Source: Shewanella psychropiezotolerans
GTDB taxonomy: Bacteria; Pseudomonadota; Gammaproteobacteria; Enterobacterales; Shewanellaceae
Assembly (NCBI RefSeq): GCF_007197555.1
Contig: NZ_CP041614.1
Location: 4,642,001-4,706,000 of the forward strand
DNA length: 64,000 nt
Reading direction: 5' to 3'
How positions within the stretch are numbered: position 1 is the first letter of the stretch; each line of letters opens with the position of its first letter. The notes below the pieces were generated by a model. The model was not told the origin of the DNA, searched no databases, and saw only the letters and a list, made by a program, of their open reading frames with translations. Positions 1-7,860 of the stretch are shown piece by piece. A program made the position numbers and the translations under genes.

Positions 1-258
1 ATGCAGACTTACGCCATCACTAAAGATTTGGGCGCTGGATTTAAAAACCCTAAGTTCGGTCAGATCTTGTCAGACATCAAGTGGAAGTACCGTGGACAGA
101 TCAATCCACTGAACAAGCAGATGTCTATGGATGTCAGCATCACCTCGATTAAAGATGTCGATGGTAAGAAAATCATCACAGGTGACGCCAGCCTGAGTAA
201 AGATGGTCTGCGTATTTACCAAGTGTTTGATATTGCCATCTGTATCGAAGAGTCTTAA
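1..258 (+). CDS. pfaC: PfaC, 3' end (polyunsaturated fatty acid synthase subunit)
   Basis: The first 85 codons are open from the first base of the window and match the extreme C-terminus of PfaC, the subunit of the omega-3 (EPA/DHA) PUFA synthase that carries ketosynthase/chain-length-factor and FabA-like dehydratase domains. What is visible would be the tail of the last dehydratase domain, ending in ...AICIEES. The ATG at base 1 is internal to a gene that begins outside the window. Identification rests on the residual sequence plus the immediately following pfaD, the order known from Shewanella pfa clusters. The stop codon lies inside a hairpin. Confidence 0.85.
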   Translation: MQTYAITKDLGAGFKNPKFGQILSDIKWKYRGQINPLNKQMSMDVSITSIKDVDGKKIITGDASLSKDGLRIYQVFDIAICIEES

Positions 259-310
259 AAACACAGTTTTTAAGACTAAGTTAATGGCTAAAGAAGAGCG
301 CTTTAGTCAT
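251..310 (+). promoter_or_regulatory. Two consecutive hairpins in the pfaC-pfaD spacer
   Basis: Bases 251-262 and 266-277 form a perfect 12-bp stem with a 3-nt loop, and the pfaC stop codon sits inside the left arm. Bases 284-293 and 301-310 form a second stem with 9 of 10 pairs. Neither is followed by a long T run, so they look more like processing, stability or attenuation structures than full terminators. pfaD would have to be expressed through them or from a promoter in the remaining 100 bases. Confidence 0.5.
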
Positions 311-410
311 TAACGGCTTAACAGCACAAGAATTAAAGATTAATGAATGTGAAAGAGACACAGCTAAACTGCTTCACATTGAACTAAAAGAATTACTTTA
401 AGGGTCAAGA

Positions 411-2039
411 ATGAATCCTATTACAACCAATGAAAAGCTTTCTCCTTGGCCTTGGTCGGTTACCGATGCCAATATCAGTTTCGATGTCAATACCATGGAG
501 CGACAACTGAAAGATTTCAGCCGCGGCTGTTATGTCGTTAACCACAGTGAGAAAGGTGTCGGCATCGCACAGGATGCGGCCTTAGCCTCAGAACAAGGCG
601 CAAATAGCAATGCACACCCTGTCAGCGCATTTGCACCGGCTTTAGGCACAGAAAGCCTGGGCGACAGTAACTTCCGCCGCGTACACGGTGTAAAATACGC
701 TTACTATGCAGGCGCTATGGCCAACGGCATCTCATCTGAAGAGCTAGTTATCGCCCTGGGAAGAGCAGGCATCTTATGCTCATTCGGTGCTGCGGGTCTT
801 ATTCCAAGCCGCGTAGAAACCGCAATAAACCGTATCCAAGCCGCCCTACCAAACGGCCCTTACATGTTTAACCTTATTCATAGCCCGAGTGAGCCAGCAT
901 TAGAGCGTGGCAGCGTCGAGCTATTTATCAAGCATAAGGTTCGCACCGTAGAAGCCTCAGCATTTTTGGGACTCACACCTCAAATCGTCTACTACCGCGC
1001 AGCTGGGCTTAGCCGTGATAGCCATGGCAATATTGTTATCGCCAATAAAGTTATCGCTAAAGTCAGCCGCACCGAAGTGGCTGAGAAGTTCATGATGCCA
1101 GCCCCGGTCAAGATGCTACAAAAATTGGTCGATGACGGCTCGATTACGCCTGAGCAGATGGAACTGGCGCAACTTGTTCCTATGAGCGATGACATCACGG
1201 CCGAAGCGGATTCTGGCGGACACACAGATAACCGTCCATTAGTGACTCTGCTGCCGACCATTTTGGCATTGAAAGAAGAAATTCAAACCAAGTATCAATA
1301 CGACACGCCGATCCGCGTCGGTTGTGGCGGCGGTGTGGGCACACCTGACGCAGCTTTAGCGACCTTCAACATGGGCGCCGCCTATATAGTCACAGGCTCG
1401 GTAAACCAAGCCTGCGTCGAAGCCGGAGCCAGTGAGCACACTCGCAAGCTGCTGGCGAACACTGAGATGGCCGATGTGACCATGGCACCCGCTGCCGATA
1501 TGTTCGAGATGGGCGTCAAGCTGCAGGTAGTTAAGCGTGGTACGCTTTTCCCTATGCGAGCCAACAAGCTCTACGAACTCTACACACGTTACGACTCTAT
1601 CGAAGCGATTCCGACTGCTGAGCGTGAGAAGTTAGAGAAGCAAGTGTTCCGCTCATCTCTTGATGAGATCTGGGCCGGCACAGTGGCGCATTTTAATGAA
1701 CGTGATCCTAAGCAGATCGAGCGCGCCGAGGGGAATCCTAAGCGTAAGATGGCCCTTATCTTCCGCTGGTACTTGGGGCTTTCCAGCCGCTGGTCAAACT
1801 CGGGCGAAGTGGGCCGTGAGATGGATTATCAAATCTGGGCAGGTCCAGCATTGGGCGCATTCAACCAGTGGGCTAAAGGCAGTTACTTAGATAACTACCA
1901 GGACCGTAACGCCGTCGATGTGGCCAAACACCTAATGTATGGCGCAGCTTACCTTAACCGAGTAAACAACCTGACCTCACAAGGGGTTAAGTTACCGACT
2001 CAGTTACTGCGCTGGAAGCCGACACAGAGAATGGCTTAA
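411..2039 (+). CDS. pfaD: PfaD, enoyl reductase of the PUFA synthase
   Basis: A 542-residue protein with the features of PfaD, the stand-alone FMN-dependent enoyl reductase (nitronate monooxygenase-like TIM barrel) that works in trans with PfaA, PfaB and PfaC to make EPA in the cytoplasm. The flavin-binding part is visible as GCGGGVGTPDAALATFNMGA at about residues 303-322, followed by AYIVTGSVNQ. Length matches known PfaD proteins. The ATG is preceded by AAGGG about 7 nt upstream. It is the last gene of the pfa operon: a strong terminator follows within about 85 bases. Confidence 0.95.
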   Translation: MNPITTNEKLSPWPWSVTDANISFDVNTMERQLKDFSRGCYVVNHSEKGVGIAQDAALASEQGANSNAHPVSAFAPALGTESLGDSNFRRVHGVKYAYYAGAMANGISSEELVIALGRAGILCSFGAAGLIPSRVETAINRIQAALPNGPYMFNLIHSPSEPALERGSVELFIKHKVRTVEASAFLGLTPQIVYYRAAGLSRDSHGNIVIANKVIAKVSRTEVAEKFMMPAPVKMLQKLVDDGSITPEQMELAQLVPMSDDITAEADSGGHTDNRPLVTLLPTILALKEEIQTKYQYDTPIRVGCGGGVGTPDAALATFNMGAAYIVTGSVNQACVEAGASEHTRKLLANTEMADVTMAPAADMFEMGVKLQVVKRGTLFPMRANKLYELYTRYDSIEAIPTAEREKLEKQVFRSSLDEIWAGTVAHFNERDPKQIERAEGNPKRKMALIFRWYLGLSSRWSNSGEVGREMDYQIWAGPALGAFNQWAKGSYLDNYQDRNAVDVAKHLMYGAAYLNRVNNLTSQGVKLPTQLLRWKPTQRMA

Positions 2040-2122
2040 GGGCAGCCTAGAGCTGAAAGAATAGCAAGCTTCGAGGAAAAGCTGTTGTGAGTTGTAAGCT
2101 TTAAGTTCACAACTGAAAATCA

Positions 2123-2160
2123 AAAGCCATCGAGCATCTATAGATGCCGATGGCTTTTTT
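2123..2160 (+). terminator. Rho-independent terminator after pfaD
   Basis: AAAAGCCATCG pairs with CGATGGCTTTT across a self-complementary centre (GCATCTATAGATGC) with one bulged A, and the structure ends in TTTTTT. It may also serve the convergent TonB receptor gene. Confidence 0.85.
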
Positions 2161-2201
2161 AGTTATACAGACTAATGCCAATTGGTATTAGGAAGTTAAC
2201 G

Positions 2202-4748
2202 TTAGAAGTTAAAGTTAACTTTTGCCGTATAGGTAGTTCCGTCGAAACCATATGGCAATGCACGAACCGGATACTTGAATGCTTGATTAGTAATAAAATC
2301 GAGTGATTCATTGGCCCCTAACTCGTCCGGAGTAACATCGAAGATATTATTGATACCCGCAGAGAAGCTCAGTGACTCAGTAAACTGGTATTCAATATTG
2401 ATATCGACCAAAACGGCAGCTTCCACTATGCTGGTAGGCAAAAATGAACCCGTTGGCGATAACTCATCGGGTAAGCCTATATGATCGTTACCAAAATAGG
2501 TGACGTTGGTTTCTCCGAAGTAGTTAGCTCTGATCATTCCGCGCCAATCATTTTTACTGTAGTCGAAAGTTAAGGTCGCACGCTCTTTAGGCTGACCATC
2601 GGTCAAGAAACTGCGCTGTAGATCGTCGAGTGCCACATCTTCAGGAATGCCTTCTGCCGCATTAACACTGTCTATCTCAGTTTCATTGAGGTTACCCGCC
2701 AACGTAGCATTAAAGTCACCCGCAAACATTTGGGTACCATAGGTCACAATCAAATCTAAGCCTTGAGTCGTCGAATTTACCGAATTAGAGAAGTAGTTAG
2801 CCTGATCAGCCCCGGTAGCATTTAATGCCGCTACAGCTTCAGGACTAAAGGCCACATCTTCGGCAGTAAGTAGACTACCCAAGGTTATTCTATCTTTAAT
2901 CTTAACCTTATAAGCATCTAAGGTGACCGAGATCTCTTCCGTCGCATTAAAGACAAAACCAAGACTCAAGTTTTCGGAGGTTTCAAGGTCTAAGCTCTCA
3001 ACACCTAATGCCGACGGGAAAGCTGAACCTGCTGTAGCCGTGAATGAATCAGAAAGCACTCCCCCTGGACCTAAGTTGGTCGTATAAGCGGTATAAGCAC
3101 TTTGCTGCAGAGACGGCGCTCTAAAACCGGTAGAAACTGCGCCGCGTAGAGCAAAGTCATCGGTGACTTCATAGCGAGATGATACTTTCCACACCAGATC
3201 ACTACCCGCATCGGAGAAGTCTTCGAACCGAGCCGCCGTTCCCAAAGACCACACATCCGTTAATTGAGTCTCAAGGTCAAGATAGAAGGCATAGCTATTA
3301 CGATCGGCCTTACCTGCTGCGTCGGGTCTCAAGCCCGGATATGCCTGAAAACCACAACCTGCGAACACATCAGGATCCATAACCGATGGAAAAGCGCTAT
3401 CGGCGTTAGACATACCACAGGAATAAGATGCAAGTTCACCCGCAACAATTTCATAATTTTCGCTACGGTACTCGGTACCAAACGCGACATAGAGAGGTTC
3501 ATCCCAACCGATATCGACAAAACCGTTAATGTCAGCATTCAATGTCGTCTGATCGAAACGGAAACCACCGGAATAACCCGATGTAGGACCTGAATTAGCA
3601 GCGATATCTGCATCGCTGGCATCAGGATTATTATAAAGGTATTCGGCAGCATATGACGCATTGATACTATTTCTGGAATCGAAGTCATAGCGGTTTTGGC
3701 CATAAACACCAGAGACATCAAATTGCCAATCATCATTGATATCACCACGCACGCCTGCGGCGACAGAGATATCCTGTGCTTCATTATAGATACGAGGCAG
3801 GAAGCCATCTGGGTACACTTGAGCTATGTTTTTAGACGCTTCATTGAAGTTTCTCCAAAAACCATTGCCTAAGGCTGTACGATTTGAATATCCACCAAAA
3901 GAGTATAGTTCCACCTCACCCACAGGCATCATGGCATTATAGAAAACCGACTGAAATTCAGAGGCTGCATTACCTTGACCCCAGCGAACTTCATCGGACA
4001 GAGTGCCTGGAGCTATAGTGGGTGAGCCACCTATATCGGGTTGGGCGCGGTTAGTGCCATCGTCATCTCGGTACTCTAGAGACAAGTTGATAAAACCGCC
4101 GTCATCACCAAGATCAAAACCGGTATTGAGTCCAACAGAATAGTTATCACCATCGCCTTCCCCCGTTGTACCGCCTTGCAAGTAACCTGATGTCTCACCT
4201 GTGGTGTCCTTGAGTGATAGATTTATCACTCCGGCTATGGCATCTGAACCATATTGCGCCGCGGCGCCATCACGCAGTACCTGCACATCTTTAAGGGCGA
4301 TAAGCGGAATAGCATTCATATCGGTACCCGCAGCGCCAGCTCCAACGGTACCGTTAAGGCCAAAAATAGCCTGATTATGGCGACGCTTACCATTGATTAA
4401 CACTAAGGTTTGATCAGGCTGAAGCCCCCGTAATGTCGCAGGGCGAAAAAGATCTGAGCCATCGGAGACCTGAGTTCGACTGAAATTGAATGAGGGGACA
4501 CTCGCCTGCAGGCTCTGACCTAACTCGGTAAACCCACCGCGGCTAAGGCTTTCTGCACTAATAATGTCGACAGGAACAGCTGACTCGGTAGCCGTACGAC
4601 TCGATACCCGGCTACCAAGCACAGATATTTTTTCTACTTTCGCATCTAATTGTTCCACTTCGGCTGTTTCAGCGTAAAGGTTGCTACTCATTAAAGCTAA
4701 AGTAATGGCTAGCGCAAAACCATTTGGTTGAAGTCTTGTGTTTTTCAT
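2202..4748 (-). CDS. TonB-dependent outer-membrane receptor
   Basis: An 848-residue protein with a signal peptide (cleavage near ...NLYAETAE), a TonB-box-like segment, a plug domain at about residues 55-180 (AVPVDIISAESL, LINGKRRHN, VLRDGAAAQYGSDAIAGVINL) and a long beta-barrel ending in aromatic ...AKVNFNF. It would import a large or scarce ligand across the outer membrane using TonB energy. GGAAGTAGT precedes the ATG. The ligand is unknown. The neighbouring, divergently transcribed gene is a nucleobase permease, so a purine-related substrate is possible but is only inference from context. Confidence 0.92.
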   Translation of the reverse strand: MKNTRLQPNGFALAITLALMSSNLYAETAEVEQLDAKVEKISVLGSRVSSRTATESAVPVDIISAESLSRGGFTELGQSLQASVPSFNFSRTQVSDGSDLFRPATLRGLQPDQTLVLINGKRRHNQAIFGLNGTVGAGAAGTDMNAIPLIALKDVQVLRDGAAAQYGSDAIAGVINLSLKDTTGETSGYLQGGTTGEGDGDNYSVGLNTGFDLGDDGGFINLSLEYRDDDGTNRAQPDIGGSPTIAPGTLSDEVRWGQGNAASEFQSVFYNAMMPVGEVELYSFGGYSNRTALGNGFWRNFNEASKNIAQVYPDGFLPRIYNEAQDISVAAGVRGDINDDWQFDVSGVYGQNRYDFDSRNSINASYAAEYLYNNPDASDADIAANSGPTSGYSGGFRFDQTTLNADINGFVDIGWDEPLYVAFGTEYRSENYEIVAGELASYSCGMSNADSAFPSVMDPDVFAGCGFQAYPGLRPDAAGKADRNSYAFYLDLETQLTDVWSLGTAARFEDFSDAGSDLVWKVSSRYEVTDDFALRGAVSTGFRAPSLQQSAYTAYTTNLGPGGVLSDSFTATAGSAFPSALGVESLDLETSENLSLGFVFNATEEISVTLDAYKVKIKDRITLGSLLTAEDVAFSPEAVAALNATGADQANYFSNSVNSTTQGLDLIVTYGTQMFAGDFNATLAGNLNETEIDSVNAAEGIPEDVALDDLQRSFLTDGQPKERATLTFDYSKNDWRGMIRANYFGETNVTYFGNDHIGLPDELSPTGSFLPTSIVEAAVLVDINIEYQFTESLSFSAGINNIFDVTPDELGANESLDFITNQAFKYPVRALPYGFDGTTYTAKVNFNF

Positions 4749-5419
4749 ACTACTTCCATTTTTTATTATAAGGTCTCTGCCGCCGTTCAGCTCATCAGTT
4801 CAAAAGGCCACTTATCGATGAATATTTTCCATACCCTATTCACCAAAATCCGATTAGGCATCTAGATATTTATGCACTTCCAATGGATATAATGTCAACA
4901 TGTTTATCAATATCTGAACAAAGCCCACAAGAAGGCAACATAAGAATCATTCAGCCTCTAGTTTCGCCGATGAAACAAACACACCCTTTGATGACCCAGT
5001 GCCTGTAATAATGGTGAATTTCAGATGTAGGTATATTCAATGGAAGGAGTAATAGAAGACACTGGTACCTACTGGTATAAAACCTAGATAGAGCAAGCTC
5101 CTATGATCTACTCACAAGATCAGGACATAGCCCGGACAGTGGTTTCTTATATTAAGTGAAAACACTAATACACAGAGCAAATACAAACGGTCACTTCGCG
5201 TTATCCCCCCTTCATAAAATCCTCAAAAACCATTCGAATATTCCACCATGTGGCAGTTCAAATTATAGACAGCACAAAAAAACCACTATATGTTGAGATT
5301 CAAGCTGACAGTTGTGACAACTTTTATAGGTGTTTCGCTTAATCAAAGTAGGAGCGTTGGCGTTAAAGATAAATAAAATAAAAATAATTGCACCACAACC
5401 AGAAGGAGTCGGAGTAGAT
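4749..5419. other. Long divergent intergenic region, no gene seen
   Basis: About 670 bases separate the TonB receptor (minus strand) from the NCS2 permease (plus strand). I see no convincing ORF, terminator or RNA. A short near-repeat, ACTGGTACC/ACTGGTAT, occurs around 5059-5078. A GTG at 5330 opens the permease frame 30 codons early but lacks a ribosome site, and that extension has no transporter-like sequence. The space is big enough to hold promoters and operators for both genes. Confidence 0.5.
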
Positions 5420-6823
5420 ATGAGTACATCACCAAAGAATAGTGACTTGTTATACGGACTGCATGATCGTCCCGAACCACTTAAAGCCTTATTTGCAGCT
5501 TTTCAGCATATACTGGCCAGTTTTGTCGGCATTATCACCCCCGCATTGATCATAGGCGGTGTTCTGGGCCTAGGCAGTGAACTGCCTTACCTTATTTCCA
5601 TGGCGCTATTTGTTTCTGGTGTTGGCACATTTATACAAGCAAAACGCTTCGGTCCTATTGGCTCGGGTCTATTGTGTGTACAAGGAACTAGTTTTGCCTT
5701 TTTAAGTGCAGTATTGGCTGCGGGCTTCATTGTCAAAAATAGAGGAGGGAGTTCCGAAGATATTTTAGCCATGATTTTTGGGGTTTGTTTCTTTGCCTCA
5801 TTTGTGGAGATGTTTTTAAGCAGAATCATTCATAAGCTTCAACATGTCATTACCCCTGTCGTTACTGGCGTAGTTATCACCACTATTGGTTTATCCTTGA
5901 TTAAGGTTGGCATGACTGATATTGCCGGGGGATTTGGTGCCGAAGATATGGGTGCAGCCAAATACCTGATAGTGGGTGGGGTCACCTTAGCCACCATTAT
6001 TGCTATTAATCGCTTTAGCAATCCAGTGTTACGTCTATCAGGTATCATGATCGGTATGTTCGTGGGTTACGTTACCGCTTATTTTATGGGGATGGTGGAT
6101 TTTCAGATACCAGATGTCCCCGTCATTGCAGTACCGCTCCCGTTTAAATATGGATTTAATTTTGATTTAGCTGCGTTTATTCCTGTGGCCATTATCTCTG
6201 TTGTCACCGCCATTGAAACAACCGGTGATTTAACGGCAAACTCTATGGTTTCTAAAGAGCCAACCCAAGGGCCGCTATATATCAAACGCATTAAAGGCGG
6301 AGTGTTAGGTGATGGTGTAAACTCTTGTTTGGCTGCTACATTTGGTAGTTTTCCTATGTCAACGTTCAGTCAAAACAATGGTGTGATCCAACTCACTGGG
6401 GTCGCGAGTCGTTATGTTGCTTTTTATATCGCCGGCTTGTTTATTTTATTAGGGCTATTCCCGGTTATTGGCGCGGTTTTACAAACATTACCTAAGCCTG
6501 TTTTAGGGGGAGCCACATTAGTGATGTTTGGTACAGTTGCATCGGCAGGGATTCGAATTTTAGCGACGGCTAAACTGGATCGTCGTGACCTTCTTATTAT
6601 GGCTGTCTCTTTTGGTTTAGGACTTGGTGTTATTGCGGTGCCAGAAGTAACAAACTCTTTCTCTCCTCTATTTAAAAGCATATTCAGCTCATCAGTTACT
6701 GTTGCAGGGATATCAGCAATTTTAATGAGTTTGATTATTCCTCAAGAAAAAAGTCATTCAGTGCAGAAGCAGGAAGATCCAGCGCAAATCGATTTAGACG
6801 ATAAAGAGGTAAATGCAGCTTAA
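5420..6823 (+). CDS. NCS2-family nucleobase (xanthine/uracil-type) permease
   Basis: A 467-residue inner-membrane symporter of the nucleobase:cation symporter-2 family, which takes up xanthine, urate or uracil with protons. Family signatures include LCVQGTSFAFLSAVLAAGF at about residues 77-95, TAIETTGDLTANS, and GGVLGDGVNSCLAATFGSFP followed by MSTFSQNNGVIQLTGVASR; many hydrophobic helices run throughout. The QN/NN-rich motif and IETTGD are closer to the bacterial xanthine/urate branch (XanP, UacT) than to UraA, but the substrate cannot be fixed by eye. I chose ATG 5420 because AAGGAG and GGAG lie just upstream. The C-terminus is acidic and hydrophilic. Confidence 0.92.
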   Translation: MSTSPKNSDLLYGLHDRPEPLKALFAAFQHILASFVGIITPALIIGGVLGLGSELPYLISMALFVSGVGTFIQAKRFGPIGSGLLCVQGTSFAFLSAVLAAGFIVKNRGGSSEDILAMIFGVCFFASFVEMFLSRIIHKLQHVITPVVTGVVITTIGLSLIKVGMTDIAGGFGAEDMGAAKYLIVGGVTLATIIAINRFSNPVLRLSGIMIGMFVGYVTAYFMGMVDFQIPDVPVIAVPLPFKYGFNFDLAAFIPVAIISVVTAIETTGDLTANSMVSKEPTQGPLYIKRIKGGVLGDGVNSCLAATFGSFPMSTFSQNNGVIQLTGVASRYVAFYIAGLFILLGLFPVIGAVLQTLPKPVLGGATLVMFGTVASAGIRILATAKLDRRDLLIMAVSFGLGLGVIAVPEVTNSFSPLFKSIFSSSVTVAGISAILMSLIIPQEKSHSVQKQEDPAQIDLDDKEVNAA

Positions 6824-6860
6824 ATCATTGGCTGTAAACCCAGTTTGAGGTGAAGTTCGA

Positions 6861-6892
6861 TTAAGAGGTTGAAAAATTTTTTAACCTCTTAA
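6861..6892. terminator. Bidirectional terminator between convergent genes
   Basis: TTAAGAGGTT and AACCTCTTAA form a perfect 10-bp stem around an A/T-run centre (GAAAAATTTTTT). It lies between the NCS2 permease and a minus-strand lipoprotein gene and could end both transcripts. Confidence 0.7.
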
Positions 6893-6934
6893 GTCATTCT
6901 TAGAAGCGAAGTGAACTGCTAAGTATTTAATCCG

Positions 6935-7474
6935 CTAACCGAGTACTATCCACCTCATTGGCTCCAATGGATCTGAAGTTGATCCCCCTTGCACTACACC
7001 GATCCCCATATTACAACTTGCCGGTGATTGGTCTATTTTCTCACATCGATTAAGCTCAAGTTTATACGCTTTATTTTTGATGGCATCAGCAAGTTCTGCA
7101 CAACTAATTGGATTAAGTGCTTCCTCTTTAAAACAAAGCTTCTGTTTATATTCTTCGCCGTCTTTACCTGCAACAAGGTACTCCCAGTCATCTCCCCAAG
7201 AGTCGATACTCAAGGTGTGCTCAACACCATGATTGTTCACTTTTATTTGCGGGCCAATTTTAATTCCGTAATCTAAGTGATTAATCGCATAGACTCTTAG
7301 GTAACAAGCAGTGACAGCATCTTCAATCTCTCCCTCACTAACCAACCCTTTATGAGTATCCGAAAAGTCAACTCTGAATTCTGTCACTGTATCGACTTGA
7401 AAGGTCACATCTTCCTGACACCCACTCAAAAACACAGCAACTAACACTAGCGCAACAAGTCGAAAGAATGTCAT
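6935..7474 (-). CDS. Hypothetical lipoprotein
   Basis: A 179-residue protein with a lipoprotein signal peptide: hydrophobic segment then lipobox LSGC with Cys at about residue 19. The mature part carries several further cysteines (about six), suggesting disulfides in the periplasm. I recognise no family. It stands alone between the NCS2 permease terminator and the long spacer downstream of the acylase gene. The N-terminal signal and the absence of a competing frame support it as a real gene. Confidence 0.75.
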   Translation of the reverse strand: MTFFRLVALVLVAVFLSGCQEDVTFQVDTVTEFRVDFSDTHKGLVSEGEIEDAVTACYLRVYAINHLDYGIKIGPQIKVNNHGVEHTLSIDSWGDDWEYLVAGKDGEEYKQKLCFKEEALNPISCAELADAIKNKAYKLELNRCEKIDQSPASCNMGIGVVQGGSTSDPLEPMRWIVLG

Positions 7475-7860
7475 GGGATACGACCCTATTGTAATTATTT
7501 GTATCGCAGCATATCAGAGTTTCAGGTGAAGACTTCAGATATTACACTTACTTACAAAGTGTCATAATTCACCAAATATGCTGCATAGAGTGTGCTTATC
7601 AGTGAATATATTCACTAATGCGAATATGGCAAGGGAATGTCTCGAAATAGATCACCAACTGAAGTGAGATAAACCAAAATCAGTTTACAAAAAAAGGTTA
7701 CTACTTAATGAGTATCAAGGGATTATACTAAAATATTAAATGTCGGCTAAAAAATAACTAAAGAAGTGGCTAGGATAATGGCTAATAAATAGTGAAGTGA
7801 ACTGAGCCAATCAAAACCAAGGGAAAAGTACTTCTCCCTTGGTTTACACATTTTTTCGAC
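7475..7860. terminator. Spacer with terminator (7814-7845) for the acylase gene
   Basis: Bases 7814-7824 (AAACCAAGGGA) and 7835-7845 (TCCCTTGGTTT) form a perfect 11-bp stem just downstream of the minus-strand acylase gene; the transcript would end in a short U run. The rest of the spacer (7475-7810) is AT-rich and I see no gene in it. It presumably contains the promoter of the lipoprotein gene. Confidence 0.7.

Noticed and set aside
5330..5419. GTG start extending the NCS2 permease by 30 residues
   Set aside because: No ribosome-binding site before the GTG and the extension is not transporter-like, whereas ATG 5420 has AAGGAG/GGAG upstream.
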